DNA of 64,000 nt. It comes from Lanius collurio. Taxonomy: Eukaryota; Chordata; Aves; Passeriformes; Laniidae. The stretch is taken from positions 3,837,385 through 3,901,384 of the forward strand of contig JACBWW010000029.1 in the NCBI GenBank assembly GCA_020086605.1, read 5' to 3'. Positions 13,371-27,824 of this stretch are shown here, piece by piece; position 1 is the first letter of the stretch; every line of letters begins with the position of its first letter. Made by a program: the position numbers and the translations under genes. The notes beneath the pieces are model-generated. The model saw only the letters and a program-made list of their open reading frames with translations. It was not told where the DNA came from and did no database searches.

Positions 13371-13662
13371 ATTAGGGTTATATTTTATTCTGAATTGAAA
13401 AGAAAATTGTGGTTGTCTTGACTACTAAAAAAACCCATCCTACACACCGCTGGAGAGATGTGCAACAGAGAGGAGGGAATTTAGCTGCACTCAGCTTGTG
13501 TTGTTTTTCAGCTGCAGGTCTTGGAGCAGGTTTGGTGGAGATGCCAGGTCTCTTTAGTCTGAGCTGTGGCTTGCAACTCGCTAGGCTTTTGCTTACTGTG
13601 ATGTCTTTTGATTTTCTCCAAACTCAACTTCATGCACAACTAAAAATGTGTTTTATTTCTAG

Positions 13663-13736
13663 GCAATAGTATATGAAGGCCAAGACAAGAACCCAGAAAT
13701 GTGCCGAGTTCTGCTCACGCATGAAATAATGTGCAG
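13663..13736 (+). CDS. EBF1: EBF1 coding exon 5 (residues 138-161 and two bases of codon 162)
   Basis: The frame reads AIVYEGQDKNPEMCRVLLTH then EIMC, plus AG of the next codon (Ser). Counting from the start Met puts His at 157 and Cys at 161, exactly the first two ligands of the COE zinc knuckle (H-X3-C-X2-C-X5-C). The other two ligands (164 and 170) are encoded by exon 6, which I did not find in this window. The acceptor is TTTTATTTCTAG at 13662 and the donor GTAAGA at 13737. The exon is 74 bases. Together exons 1-5 give 485 coding bases without a stop or frameshift, so the gene is intact as far as it can be read and continues past 64,000. Confidence 0.97.
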
Positions 13737-14988
13737 GTAAGAAATACCCCTCTTCCAGTTAATTAGTGATGAGAAGATGAATCTGTCTCCCAAAATCTAG
13801 GTTGAACCTACGGCTATTTTCGGACTTAAATTTATCTTTCTTGCATTAAACAATCCCAAAATAACACAGTTCGGTGTGTGTGTAATTAGCAGCAAGGTCT
13901 CAGTCGTCACACTAGTTTTCAATTATTTATAAAGAGTTATTCTTAACAGAACGCTGCTGGTTTTCATTTAGACACTGGAGCCCACAAAAGGTCTCCTCAC
14001 CGAAATTAACAGTCTATTATAGTCTTGTAGCAATAAACGTCTCTGCCCCCAATTCCCAACAAAAACTCCTCGGCAAAATGACAAAATAGTATGTTGTTTT
14101 TTTTATTTTTTCCTGGCTGTGCATTAAGAAGTGAGGTCAGGAGGTCCTTTTGTCCTGGTTGCTGCTCATGTGGAGTCCCAGCTTGGCTGGAGCAGAGCAG
14201 GTGATTCCTCCGTGCAAAAGATGTCGTCTTCTGGATTTTCTTTGAACTTCCCCACGCAGATTGGGCTCTGCCCTGTGCTCTCTTGCCCTGCCTGGGGTTG
14301 GTGACTTTGATTCAGTCAAATATCTTCTCCCCCAAACTTCTGCAGCTGCTTCCTTCTCTGTTCTGGCTGGTTGAAATAGGTGAAGCCTCTTCTACTTCCT
14401 TTTTACCACAGACCCCTTCACCACCTCAGAGAGCTTGACCTCTCAGTCTCATTAAAGTTAGTGGGTGTTTTTTGCATGTCTGAAAAAATAATTTGTTACA
14501 TGTTATTTGATGGCAGAAAATAATTCCCTGGTGGAAGACAAGGCGTTCTTGCATAAGCTCATTGTTACAATCAGTTGTTTTAAGACTGTAAAAATGCCAT
14601 TGCATGCGTTGTAACTTTTACAAAACACATTTACTAAAAAGGAGTAACTTGAGGGTAAAAACTAGTACCCACTTCTAAAAGAATAAACTTGGATGAGGGT
14701 TTCCTAGCAGGGGAGAGTATTTGACAAAATACTCAGATGGAAACTTCTCTGTTGGTTAATTTTTTAAAATTTTTTTTTAAACATCTTGGGATGTGCATGT
14801 TTTGTCCTTCACTGACAGCTCCTCCTGATAAAACTCTGCTGGGGAGTAGCACCCTGTGATGAAGGCAGAGAAGGAGTTGCTCTCCTTGCTCTGCCAGCTT
14901 GGGTGAAACCCTGCACAGCCCTCCCTCAAATTCTGCCTTGTTGCAACAGGATTTTGGGGGATTTTAGTTTTCACGTCATATTTTTCTA

Positions 14989-15032
14989 GGCTGCTTCCTT
15001 TAGTGGGTTTGGCTGCTTCCTTTAGTGGGTTT
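14989..15032 (+). repeat. 22-bp perfect tandem duplication
   Basis: The unit GGCTGCTTCCTTTAGTGGGTTT occurs twice head to tail without a mismatch, and a degenerate third start (GGCTTCTTCC) follows. It looks like a recent slippage duplication. Confidence 0.85.
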
Positions 15033-16884
15033 GGCTTCTTCCAGGAAACCAAAGACAACCCATTGTGGCTCCAGAACAATCAGCAGCTTGGTGTCTCCAA
15101 GAGGTGCCTGAGCCTCTGCTGCCATTGGGAGCCTCGTTGCTCTGCTGAGGACTCCAGGCCACTTCTGCCTTTCCAAATGGAATCCCAGTCATGCTGACAA
15201 CTTGTTATTGCCCTAAAATTCATTGGCCCAATTAGCATGACTTTCACACTGGATACCTAGCTAGGAACAATTCATGGAAATATTAAAGGAGGCCCCTGAC
15301 CTGATAAGACTCAAGTGCCTTTTACTTTTCTCCTGTAACAGACCAGTAAAACAGTGGGACTGGGCACATGAGTAAAATCAAGCACATGTTCAAGTGCCCT
15401 ACAGTGTCAGGGTCTGAATCTGCCATTAGTCCTGGGTGATGTGTCCTCCTGATCCTTAACTGGCAAGGTTTGGTGGTAGGAATAACTCACTGAGCCAGTA
15501 TCAACTACTTTCTGAATTAATTTTCTTACAGATACTTCAGAAACCTAAAGTGTAAGAAGCAAATTAAAACTTTATATAGTGGGCTGAGTTTTGACCAGAA
15601 GACCAAATGCCCACATCACAGAGTTACAGCTGTTCAATATACTCTGAGACAAAATTATTTCTGTTCTGGGAATGTGGAAAGATGTGCAGTCGTTCCTTTT
15701 ATTAAAGCACTTTTCACTTTCTTTGTTCCTAAAATTCACTGGCTCAGGAGCTTTATTCTTCTCCTCTGATTTATTTACTGCAAGTCCTTGCTTTGTGTTT
15801 CCTGGCCGTAAGGTGGAGGGGTAGAAAAAACCCAAACTGACTGTAGTAGGCAAATGCTGTGTTCCTGACAGGGTGGGGGAGACATATTCAAATTTCTTAG
15901 AGCTCATATTAGATATTCCCCATTTCCTTTGCTGCCCATACGTGTGTAAGAGGGTGCTGTTTGTTTACCAGGCTGCTTGACCCTATTGCACAAATCTGTC
16001 ATCTATTGTGCTGCTAACACGCTTTTAAATTGCAAATCTGATGCTCTTTAGGGGTCTAGAAGGGGAAAAAATTCTCTCTCCGCACCATTCTGTTTCTCTT
16101 GATTTCTTGCCTGTTGTAAGTGGAAGTTGGGATGTGCTGAATTTGCACCAGGGGTGCAAATGCAGCCTCAATTATAAGCATAAAATTAGAGTCTGTTCCC
16201 CATTAATCAGCCCAGCTAATTGCTATGCACTACCATTAGCCATATGGTGTGAAAGACAGCTTGCTCTCCCTAAGATGAAATTTCTTCATTTCATACATGA
16301 AATAGTGAGGGCTCTGTATTTTAAAATAGCTTGTTTTAGATATTTAATTTCTAAACAACTTTCAGCAGTGCTTTCTATCAAGGCTAACTGCACAATAAAA
16401 CTTTGCATTTATGTGACAAAGCTGGGTATTTATAGTGTACTACAGCTACGGCACGGAGGAGACAAAGAATTCAAATGTATAAGAGAGTCCTGGCTGTGGT
16501 AGGAGAGCGAAGCTGAGGTTTGCTTCAGGTAGCTGTTTATTTCAAAGGATTTCATTGTGTTTTGTCAGATAAAAAAATCTACACTGTTGGTGAAAATGTT
16601 AATAGCTGGGGAGAATTCACAACCTCAGTGGAATTTATTAGTATTGTAGGCAGCATGGGGAGGGACATCTATAGTTTATATTGCATCAACAATTTCCATT
16701 ATGAAACCTTCAGTGGCTTACAGCTTTGCCAAACTTAAACTGTTCTGGCTGAAATATCCTTTGCAGGGTGTCAGCCTCAGGCTGACTTTCTTTGGAAAGT
16801 TTCAGCTAAAATGGTTCAGTGATTTCTGAGAATGAGGTTGGAATAAAATATGGGTTTTGTCTGTGTAAAATAAGACCTTACAGC

Positions 16885-17171
16885 TGTTGTGGCGAGGGGG
16901 TCCCGCACCTCCACGCTCCGGGGTGAGGAGCCCGTTTGGGGCAGAGGTTGTCCTGTCACTGCTGGGAGGGATCCCACCTCACCAGGACCTTGTGCAAAAT
17001 CTCCCACCCGGCCTCTCTGGCGACTTGTTCAGGCCTGGCAGCCGATGGTCGGAAAGTCGCCTCGGCGCTGGCCACGTGCCACGGGCCCCTAATTCCTCAT
17101 TGTTCCTTGTCCCTGGGATACACAAAGCAGGGCTCCTGCACCGGGGACGCTCCGGCCACCGGGAGGGGGGN
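16885..17171. other. GC-rich, CpG-containing island in AT-rich intron, ending at an unresolved base
   Basis: Composition changes sharply at about 16,885 from AT-rich intron to GC-rich sequence with repeated CpGs. It runs through an N at 17,171 and drops back to AT-rich at once. It could be a small intronic regulatory island or the edge of a difficult-to-assemble segment. Nothing codes here convincingly. Confidence 0.45.
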
Positions 17172-20100
17172 CTCCTCATTATAATGAAACACCTGCCCTG
17201 TGTTGCTAATGGGGAAGAATTAGGAGGATATACGGATGAAATTTAGGTTTTTTGATACAGAATTAGTTGTGCTTTGCTGTTGTGATTGCTTTGGAAGGGC
17301 CATATGTGGGATAACGTAGGGATACTGGAGTGCCCTGCTCTGTGTAGGGCTCCAGCTCTTGTAACTGATTCATGTGTATAAAGAGGAGATTATTCTTTCT
17401 GACTTTCTGTGACTCAATTCACATGCTATGCCAGGGAAGCTTCAGGAATAAAATAATAATAGTTTGTGATTTATGAAATGTGGTTGGGTGCTTATAAATA
17501 TTTAACTTTTATTTGAAAAATGTTTGAATCATTATCACTTAGCTACTGTAGTTCTGTTGGATGCAATCCATCTACATTTTAAGGCTTTTATTTATGCATA
17601 AAAACAGTTAAGAAAATAGATCTGCAATGTAAGGTTTTTTCCCCTCCTCTTATTTTCTCTGGTTGGAATACAATTTTGACTGTATTGTCAGTTGATTAAT
17701 TAATTTTTGCCTGTCTTAATTATTGTGTTTTTAAACAGATCCATATTGTTAATCTGACATCACTGAGTAAATCATTGTAGTACAATACATCTATCCCAGT
17801 TGTTCTGAGCCATGTGTAGTTTCTCTGTTGCCTGCAAATTATGCAAAATTGTAGCCAAAGAGCCATTTTTACATTTTAATTGTCCAAATGTATTGTCCAA
17901 AGCCGTGTGGGATAGCCAGGGTACTGTGCAGCATTACTCTAGAGGAGTTAAATGGTCACAGAGCACCAGCAGTGTCTGTCAGGGCTGGGGAGAGCAGCAC
18001 CCTGCCCTGCCCTGTGAGCAGAGGGACCCCAAGGGGAGCTACCCCAACACACAGGGGTGAGGGCACAGAGCATGAGCCCCTCCTTGTGCTGCTGTCTGAG
18101 TTGTGTTTGCTGTATGAAGTTAAAAGTACCTTCCACGCCAGAGCATCCATTTTATGAAAGGAGGAGGGTTTCGTATGTTGGGGGCTCCTCATGGAGAGCA
18201 GTCCAGAGCCTTGTGCTTATCCCAGCTCCCAGTTCTTGGATGGGTTGGGTAGGAAAGTGCATGTATTGGATGCTCATAGCAGATGTTTTGATTAGCTGTA
18301 ATAAGTAACCCTGAGAATGTTTAAATCTCAGAAGATATCCCTATCTATTTTAACTAGACATATTTTCATCTTCTCTGAGCATCAGGTAGCATCAGAGAAA
18401 GTGTGTGTGTGGGGGAAAACCCCACAGAGAAACCTGAACAGAGCTGTGTTTTATAAGCATGCTGCAGAGCTGAACACTATAAACATGGTGTTAGAGTGGC
18501 ATTTTGAACGACATGAAAGCTACAAAATTCACATGAATTTTTCATTGTACTGGAAAGTGAGATGTAAGGATGCTAATGGCAGGTTTACAGAAATATTTTG
18601 TTTAACTATCTAGTATGCAAAACTGCCAGTTGCAAATCATTTTAAATTTTGAAAGCCAGAGGTGCTGTCTGTTACATTCTTCCTGCAAATGAGGAAAATA
18701 GGTGCAGGAAAAAAACCACCTTTAGGTTCCTAGCAGTGACCCATTCCTCAGTCTATACGTGAATTGATTCAATAGTTACCAATTTTGAAATTTCTTTTTA
18801 AAATGCAAGCTAAACACAACTCAAAGCTGATAATGCAAACCCTGCCTCACCACCCACACTGAATCACACTTGGCTTGTGAATGGGTTAAGCTTTTAAGTT
18901 CTTCGCTTGCTTTTAAATTGTGACTTTGATACAGGAGGTTGATATGACTGTGGTTTGAATAACACTTGATTTTGACCTGTTCCTGTGGGTTGCAATGGCA
19001 TAAGAAATTTGACTCAGCAGTACTGTAATTAGCCCTCCCCGTGTTTTTGAAACAGGATTGTGTTACCTGGATTGCATTAGTGTGCCTTCTATTGTTGCCG
19101 CTTCGCATCTGTCCCAGTAGGGTACTTAAAACCTTTTCTTGGCCGGGGCCAGTTCAAACAATTTAGGCCAAGCAAGTATGTGCTTTATGCAGTTAGTGGC
19201 TTTAGTGATGTTTCTAGTGACATTTATCCTATTCATTTTTCTTGTCCCCTTCGGTTTGGAAGGGATGAAGTGATTTATATGGAGCCTTTTTACCTTAAAA
19301 TGAGTCCTTTATAACCGTTCTGTGATTAAAATGCCTGCACAAGTCAGGCCATGTGTTTGGTTGTGCTCCATTGTCACTTCTCCATGCACACAGTTTTTAA
19401 CTATTATGTCAATTGATATGCAAAACCATATTTAGTTATTTTTATTTGCATTGAGCTTAGAGAATTCATTTACCATTTGGGCTAAAGCACTCCCACATGC
19501 CTGATGCTCTGATCAAGTCTTTGCCTATGGATTTAATCTAACTCTTGCATCAAATCCTGTGAATCCACAGACTCTGACCTAACATAGAGTTTAATATGGA
19601 ATCTATCCATGGGATTTTTGACATATGTACTTACATGGAAATGCTATCCTCCCCTGACAAGTCAGAATACTATTTTGGATTGATTCATTCTCTTTGATGA
19701 GGCTGGAGAGACTTGGGATAGAGAGGGCTCTGGCTTTGTGGTGGTTTGGTGAACTTGCAGGAGAGGCTGTTGGGCAACTTCAAAGTTACATGTGTTGTAT
19801 TCTTCTTCAAACCCTGGATATATGAAATCAAATTGTATATTTCTCCTTAATGAAAATGTGGTGTTTAAGAAAGAAAGTCTGTAGCTGTGTTTGAAATAGG
19901 ATATGACTTTATTATTTATAAAATTGTTTTATACTTTGCTCTATTATGGTATCAGCAGATACAGCAGTGCGAGATACCTAAAGAAATTGATACTTATATA
20001 AAATAGTGATTTAAATTTTCTCTGGAGAACAAAATAAATCTATTATGATTACAGAGCAGTCATCCCGAGGAAGTTTCTCAGAAACCTCTGTGTGTCTGTA

Positions 20101-23100
20101 TCATCTTCTTAGCATAGCCTGTATATTTTATCACTAATCCAGTTACATGTGTTGAGATGAAGATCTGATGAACAGGAACTCATTTTAAAAGGGGTATTAT
20201 TGTCACAATACAAATGCACAATTCCTCCTATGAGTGCAGTGGCAGGGCTGTATTGTAATCACACTTAAAGAAAACACAGAGCACTTCCTGTTATTAAATT
20301 ATATTCTAGATTGATTTAACTTTCAAATTGTAACTCGTATTTGAATTTAAAAGGTTCGCAATAAAATTCCTGTGAAGAAATTGAATAAATTGTAGTTTTA
20401 TTACCACTCTGGATATCCTGGTGTCCTAACCTTTTTCCTTACAGTTATCTTAGTTCAATAAATAAAACCTCATTAGACTATTCCCATTTCAACGAGTTTA
20501 TTAAATTTTACAGGAGTAATTAGCATAAGCTGTGCTAATTTTTCTGGAAGACTAATGAGAGAGCTTCCTAATTAGGTTTGCTTTGTAAGAATCAGAAAAG
20601 ATGATAATGACAAAAGTCACATAGGGGAGAAAGTGGGGCTTTATGTTACTCCTTGGTTCAGGAAAAAGGCTCCTCTCTTGGCAGTCTGTTCCAAACTTTT
20701 AAACCCAATTTACCATTGTCAGGACCAATATTTAATGTTGTTACCAGTGTCTGCTGGGGCTTCTTTACCTTTTATGGCTGCATCCAGTAAATAGGAATCC
20801 TACAGACTGATAAAATAGGAATAACCACTGCAGTCCCAAATATAGTGGCAGAAAATATATATACCATATATATCCTATATATCCTGCTTGAGAGGTTGTA
20901 TAGAAAAAGGGCTGAAAACAGGCTGGCTCATCCCAAATTTTGCTTCTTCCCACAGCACTTGAGCATGCTGATGGCAGTGACCTGGAATTGGCTTTGCTAA
21001 TATTTACCAACATAGGCAGGAGCTGTAGTGAGAATCTGCCCACTGTCTGTAATGTGGATTAATAATCTTTAGGTGAGGCAGAAGCCAAGGAATTTTGTGC
21101 TGGAGCAACCCTGGGAGGGACTGTGTGTCCTGGGGGGACAGGACACCATGGGGATGGCCAGAGCTTCTTCTGGCCCTGTTCTGGTTATACACTGAAGGTC
21201 TTCATGTGGCATTTTGGATGCAATTTGGGAGCAATGGGGAGGTTTGTGCCTTTCCAGTGCCATTCACAGCTCTTGTCTGTGGAGCAGGGGTGGGGATTCA
21301 TGGATTGGAGGTTGTAATATTTCCTGTGCCTTATTAGATGACACCAAAGCACATTTTAATGCATGACCTCCTACCAGTGTCTGAAAGGCCTCTGTGCTTC
21401 CAACATGTGCAGGATGCTTGTCTGGGCTCTCTGTAACCTGTCCCCAGCACACCCAGCCAACTCACCTACAGATGGGTTTGAAATCTTTCAGCCTGTAACC
21501 TGCAAAGTTTTATGTTTGTGGGTAGGATTTCACTGTGCAATGACATGAAAAGTCATTACCTCTGTTTTACTGCTTCACAAGTCATCACGTAGTGGATTGT
21601 GTTTTACAGGCCTGATCATCTTTTCATCCTAAATACAGACAGGTGGAAAAGTGACTGGGAGGACTGGATCACAGTCCCTGCATCCTCCCCACAAACACAC
21701 TGCTTAGGTAGATGTGGCAAATAATGTGTTTTCCAGTAGCTTTCCATGTCTGGAGGGAGGGGGGTGGAGATGCAGGCAGAGCCTGCCCTCCAGGAGAGGT
21801 TCTGGTGAGGGGACAAGGGGGGTTTTGCTTGGGGGGGTAACTGCTGAGGGGTGCTTTGCTGCAGGGGATGGGGGCAGTGCTGCAGCTGATCCCCACCAGC
21901 CTACAGGGACGTGGGCTTGTCATAGCATTGGTGTCACAGCAAAATAGCAGGAGATGCCAGGTGCTCTGGCAGTGGCCTCTTGGCAGGAGTGCCAATTCCT
22001 GCCCTGTTCTGGCCATATCCTTGTCCTGCTGGCCATATCAGTACCAGGACCTGACTGTGTGGAGTCAGGGAAAGCTCTGTCTGCTGGTGTCCTGCTCGCC
22101 CCAGGGATGTGGGAGCCTGGGGTCCCATCACTGCTGGTCCTTGGGTGGGTTTTCCACACAGAAGGAGCAGGAGGGCAGGAGTGGAGCACTCTGATGGACA
22201 TCCAGGCCTAGGTGCAAAATGTCCCTGGGCCTGAATATTTGGCTGGAATTTTGTGCTGGAAAGTGCCCCCCTCATTGCTATGCCCCTTCCAGAGCCAGAT
22301 GGGAGTTATTGATGCATCAGGGAGGGAGTCAGAGGAGCAGGAGCTGGGTGACAGAGCTACCCCCAGCACTGCACAGAGATGTCTCCCAGGCTGTGCTGTG
22401 CTGCATAAACCCCCTGGGCCTCTAAACAGGGTGTTCAGAGACAGGAGTTGGCCTCGAGCGCTTCATGGGAGCTCCAGGAGCCTGTGAACCCACACATTTC
22501 TGAGAGGGGAGGGACCCAAACACACATCCTCCAGGATTTGGTTGTGATTGATGCAGCTGAGAAGCATTACCCAGAACATTTCCCACATGACTTAGGCAGC
22601 CAAAGGCATTTTGAGCTGTTGTGAGATAAATGGGAGACTCTGATCTCTAGATGCTTCTCACACTGAGATTCAGGCTTGAATGCTTGTCCCTCTACGGGTG
22701 CTCCTCATGCATGTGGTGTCAGTCTTCTTTCTGGTGATGAAATCACTAGAGCTGGGGGTAACTTTGCAAGGATTCTTGCAAAAAATTTCTTGGTTTTAGC
22801 CTGTTGGAGTTGGCACATATCACTGCTGCTTATAAATTCCTTTATTTTGCTCTTGGGGCTGAATGAACTTGGTCAGGGTGAAACCAGCTTCTGCTTATTG
22901 TTTGTTTGATTTCTCTCTGCCTCCAAGTATAAGAATTTTTGTATGATGTTACAAGAATTATGCAAAACCTTAATTTGGTCTGAGCTTCACTCAGAAGGTT
23001 TGTGAGTTTTTCAGCAAACCTGTTCTGAGTTTTCAGTTTGTTATTAAATCCCAAAGCAGGCAAGTCTTAGTGGTTTTGGGTTTCACTGCAACCATTTCAC

Positions 23101-26100
23101 ACTGCTCTAATAGTTACTTGCTTCTCTCAGTGATGCCTTTTGAATCCATAGCAAGTGTTTGGGGCTTTTGTTAACTGTGATCTTACGCTTGATTATTACT
23201 GTTTAATATCATTGGTGATGTAGCAGAGGCTTCTATTGCAAAGCAGGCTCATTGTGCTGAATGCTGTGTAATTCCTAAGTAAGGAGATGATCCTATTCCT
23301 GAAGAGAAATAGTTCTCCTGAATAAGAGTAAAAATTGAGATTTTTCTATGGAGACTAAAAAGCTTGTGTTGAATGTCCTGGGGATGAGAGGAACTGAAGA
23401 CAAGATTACTGATTTTGGCATTTGACTGTTAGTGCTCCTCCACAGCTGTGGGCTTGGCCAGTTGTGACTTGAGTGCACACATGGGATGTGCTGGACCTGC
23501 AGCTCTGAGGCTCCAAGGTCAGTGTATCTGTGTCTGGGAGTCCCTTGGGCTCTTCCTGAAAATCTCAGTCCTGCTCAGCAAGGGTTAACAGCTACAAGAG
23601 ACTTCACTGGTTTGTTTTAGTCCTCAAAGTCCATCCTGAAGACCCTGTAGAATTTCTTTTGCAAAGGAATCTGAGACTTCATGAATTACTCTGCTGCTCT
23701 GTTCCGGTGGCAGGATTTGGATATTTGAGGTTGGAGGTGCTTTAAAAAGTTTGATGCAGTGACCTCCTGCAGCACCAGGAAAGCTCTGAGTGCTCTGGTC
23801 CCAGTAGGAGCCCAGGGCTTGGCAGGGTGATCCATCCCTTTGTTTTTTGTCACAAAACTTCAAATGTGCTCTTCGTACCTATTGATTTCTTAAAATGAAC
23901 TCCTACTTCAAAGCCTGTCCTGCAGCAGGGAGGATGTGCTGGGCACAGTGGGCTCCCTGGCTCCATGCAGCTCAGTGCCAGCTCTTTTCTCTCAAGAGTA
24001 GGGATTTTTGGGGGGAAAACCATCTCCCCCCCCCATATGTCTTTTTTTCATATGCATGTCTATATACACAGAGTTTCTGGAGTGGATAAATTTCCTCTTC
24101 CATCTTAACACCTGATTTATTTCCATATTTGCTGTCGCAGTGGGAATGCATACATGAATAAGAGCAATGGGGAAATGTATTTGCAAAGATCATCCTCAGT
24201 TTTAATGCAGATTAGCTAGAATTCTTCTGGACATGAAAAATGTATCCCAGCGTTTACTGGGTAAAAACACAACCCAAGCTTTATTCTGCAGGAGCTGAGG
24301 CATGTGAGTAGTTCTCTTCATGTGAGTTTTCATAAATGTTTGCATGTTCCAGCCACCAAAATGTATTCTTATAAGTAATTGGCCACACTTATTAAAATAA
24401 CTAAGTTAAATTCACAGGCACTCTGCCTGCTGGAAATAGGCAGAATTTTGATACAACATCTAACTAATAAAGTTAAAAGAGAGTAAGAATCCCTTGTAGG
24501 TTACTGTGCAAGTCAGGACTAAGTTTCTAGAAATGGTTATAACACCATCCTTGAAAGGCAGCACATCTCTGTAGTAGCAGTGGGAAATGCTGGTATGAAT
24601 TTTCCTCTTTCTCTGTAACATAGTGATATTTTTTCTGTAACAGTTCTGGAAAAGTACAGAAAAGCCATACAAAGTTCCCAGTGTGTCACATTAGCAACTT
24701 TGCATAGGTAGTTTGTGATCAGAATATATTACTGTATCAACTGTGTGTTTACTTTTTTGCTAAGGACAGTATTTTAGAGGTTTTTTTTCCTTTTTAAAGT
24801 GGAATGAATAATTTTCTACCCACTTTTTGAAAACAGTGTCTGGAAATAGGAAATGTGAACACAAATTTTCTGTTGCTGTTAATATGTGAATTATATGAAA
24901 TTAGTTATTAAAAGGCTTTATATCAAGTCACTGAAATGATATACTGGACCTTAGTAAGGTGACCCAGATATAGAGCCTTTCAGAGCAATCATTGAAATGC
25001 TATGAACAGTGCTGTTTTGTCTTTGGTTTCTTGCTGCCTCTAAAGGTGTAGGCAGATGAAGATAACTTGAAAAAGAGCTATTTCTCCAATTACAAGCTTT
25101 TGTCCAAGAGCAAAGAAAGATTTTTAGACTAACAGCATTCACTATAATAAAATTAAATTCCCTTCATCTGACAAGAAGTGGAGCCTGGCAATAGTTTGGG
25201 ATGTTTTGTTGGGGCTGGAGCAGCAGCTGCCCTCTGTGCCCCCTGGTTTTGCCAGAGAGGTGGGGAGGGTTGGGAGGGCAATGGGTGCTGTCCCCTTTTT
25301 GGGGGGACATAATTTTCCCTTCCCAGGGCTCTGGGGAGGGCCAAGGGAGCAGCATCCCACTGCCACCCCCCTCTACCCTGCCCCCACCATGCCAGGAGGC
25401 CTGGCCAAATCTTTTTGGGTTTGTAACAACACGTCCAATCTGGCATTCCACAACTACGGCATCTCACTAACGGGCTGAGGCACCAGAGTTCAGTAATGTA
25501 ATATAAAAAGTAATGGTGTTAGCTAACACATCCTTAATAAGATATTGTCTGCTGCTCTGCCATATGCTACCGAGCAGGCTTTCCCTCTGTGGGGCTTTTG
25601 AGTTCTCTCAATAAGATTATTTCAAATACTCTAATCCTGAATCATTGACATGAATACAAAAGCCTAGTGACATCTAATAGATGCCTCTTAGCTTTGCTTT
25701 TCCTCTTGTTCCTTTCCTTTTTCTTCTCTTTTTACCTGACAAAAAGCTTACAGACACTTGGGCTCTGTCTCTCAGTACCAGCATGTGGGTCCCCTCATGA
25801 AATATAAAGGAGGAAAAAGGGCTGACATAGGGCTGATAAGCCACAGAGCAAAGGACCATAGAATTAAAAGTAAATGCTAGTAAATCCTACCCTGTACACT
25901 CAGTTGTTCTTTTATTGTTTTCTTTAATTCTTCCACTGCCATGCTGGGCTAAAAGAGATGAAAAATGGGGCTACCAAAAAAAAAAAAAGGTGATGCTACA
26001 ATGCCAGGGTCATGCAGGCTTGCTTGATTCTTGGGTTTTCCTAGTGCTCCTCTCACCTTGACTTTCTAATCAGAGTTGCAAACATTCAGCTAAACACATA

Positions 26101-27824
26101 ATTCAATTACCTGAATGTTTAGGTCATTTTTTTCAAAGATTAATTAAAAAAAAAAAAGAAGACACCCTTGAGTGGCATGATTGTGACCCTGGAACCGATT
26201 AATTTTATATAACTGTTAGAAAGACTTCGTATTCCAATGTGAGTGTCTAGCAACCAAAAAATGATCTTCCTCTTAGTGTTGTCTCAATGACAGAGGCAGA
26301 AAATCATTTTCTGTTCATCTCCTTTTGGACTTTGGCAAACTCTTTGTCCGTTGATTCCAAAATCTGCCTTTGGAAAAAGTTTCTGGGGCAGGATACAGCC
26401 AGTGTCTATAACGGGTTAAAAATAAGCTATTTAAACCACTTTTCCTTCATTTTTATCCATGGTTTTGCAGGGAGACTCTGAGGCTCTCCTGACCAGCATC
26501 AACTTCCACCCAGTTGAGTCAGGTGTCCTCTGTAAACTCCCTCAATACAATCCTTCAGTTGGATTTTTTGGCATCTGCATCACTACATAACCATTGGCTG
26601 ACTTCCCAGATGTTAAGTCACTTTGATAAGTGGATGTTAAAAACCACTTTACCTAGTTCAAATTTTGTAGAAAGATGACACAAGGAGAGGAGAAATGTGT
26701 TCTGTATTCATTATAAAGTTCTTTGCTCTGAAAGAAGAATAAAATTAGCCACACTCAGAGCTATTAAGATCTGATGGTTGCTTCTTCTCCCAGCTGCTCC
26801 AGGTGCCTCTGCATCTCCAGCACAGTCCTGCAGGAGCTGGGGTTTGGCTGCAGAGAGGAGCCCACCCCCTGGAATATCTTTTTGGGGGTTTTACAGACAA
26901 GAGAAGGAAAGGACCTGCAGCTCAGATCAGGATTCACCCCTTTTTAAAGAAAAATGAGGAAATCTGGCTGCGTTACAAAGGAGTGCCCTGGAGTTTTCTG
27001 TGATCTAGGGCAGAATTAGTTTCTTATGCTGGTGTTTATATGTTAAAAGCAGCTCTGTAAATCTTTTTTTCTTATCTCTGAGGCTTCCAGTTGGTGCCAT
27101 GGCCTGGTGTTACTGGGCCCTGTTGGACTCTGAGGCTGCTGAGTGAGGGATGCACAGTGGAGGAGTCTCTGCCCTATGGAGCTCTTCAGGCAAGACAATC
27201 CCTGGGCTTTTTTATTTAAAGCACAGTGAGCTCCATAATAGCTCTGGCACTCTGAAAAATGGAATAAACTTTACCGGGGTGTAGGAGGAAAACTTCTCTC
27301 TGAACCCCATTATGTGTACATAAATTGTCATCTGTCGTGTGCCACGTGGCAGAAGAGAGGAACTTTCTCTTTTTTTTTCCTGAAGGATTGCCCTACTGTG
27401 ACAATGGTAACTCAATTTGTCAGAAATTACAAGAACATTAATACATCATGCCTTAATGTTTCATTAGTACATTAATACTTTTGAAGTCATGGGAATTTCC
27501 CTAATAAATGTCTTCAAAGTTGGCTGGCCATTCATAAATTTGAGTTTTCAGCATTATAATTGTAATTGAGATACCTATTTTCCCTGATTAATCCTTGGAG
27601 TTTGTGTGTAACAATCAGCCTTGTTGACATCCACACTTGAAAGAACAACACGCTGTTAGTTAATATTTCTGTTATTGCAGAGTGCAGGAGTTGGAGGGGG
27701 GAAAAAAAATAGGGAGGCTATTCTTGGGCAAACGAAAGAGAATTTTGGGGATGCTTTTTGCCATGGGAACCCAGTTATTGCTCATTAATCTGTCACCTAT
27801 GAAGGAGTTCCAGACTCTGACACC

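Larger units (their letters stand above)
4706..13662 (+). other. EBF1: EBF1 intron 4
   Basis: This is an 8,957-base intron. Its first 400 bases are still CpG island; after about 5,200 it becomes AT-rich and many-TAAT, as is common in introns of developmental regulators. It holds a 27-A run (5741-5767), a TTA microsatellite (about 7236-7258), a GC-richer patch at about 7,440-7,960, and CT/T-rich tracts at about 13,250-13,370 some 300 bases before exon 5. Open frames at 7.5-7.9 kb and 11.5-12.9 kb lack splice context and known domains. I see no second gene. Confidence 0.85.

Noticed and set aside
16041..16502. 153-codon + strand frame
   Set aside because: No known domain and codon use like intron. 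Considered as a possible EBF1 alternative exon but lacks flanking splice signals of note.
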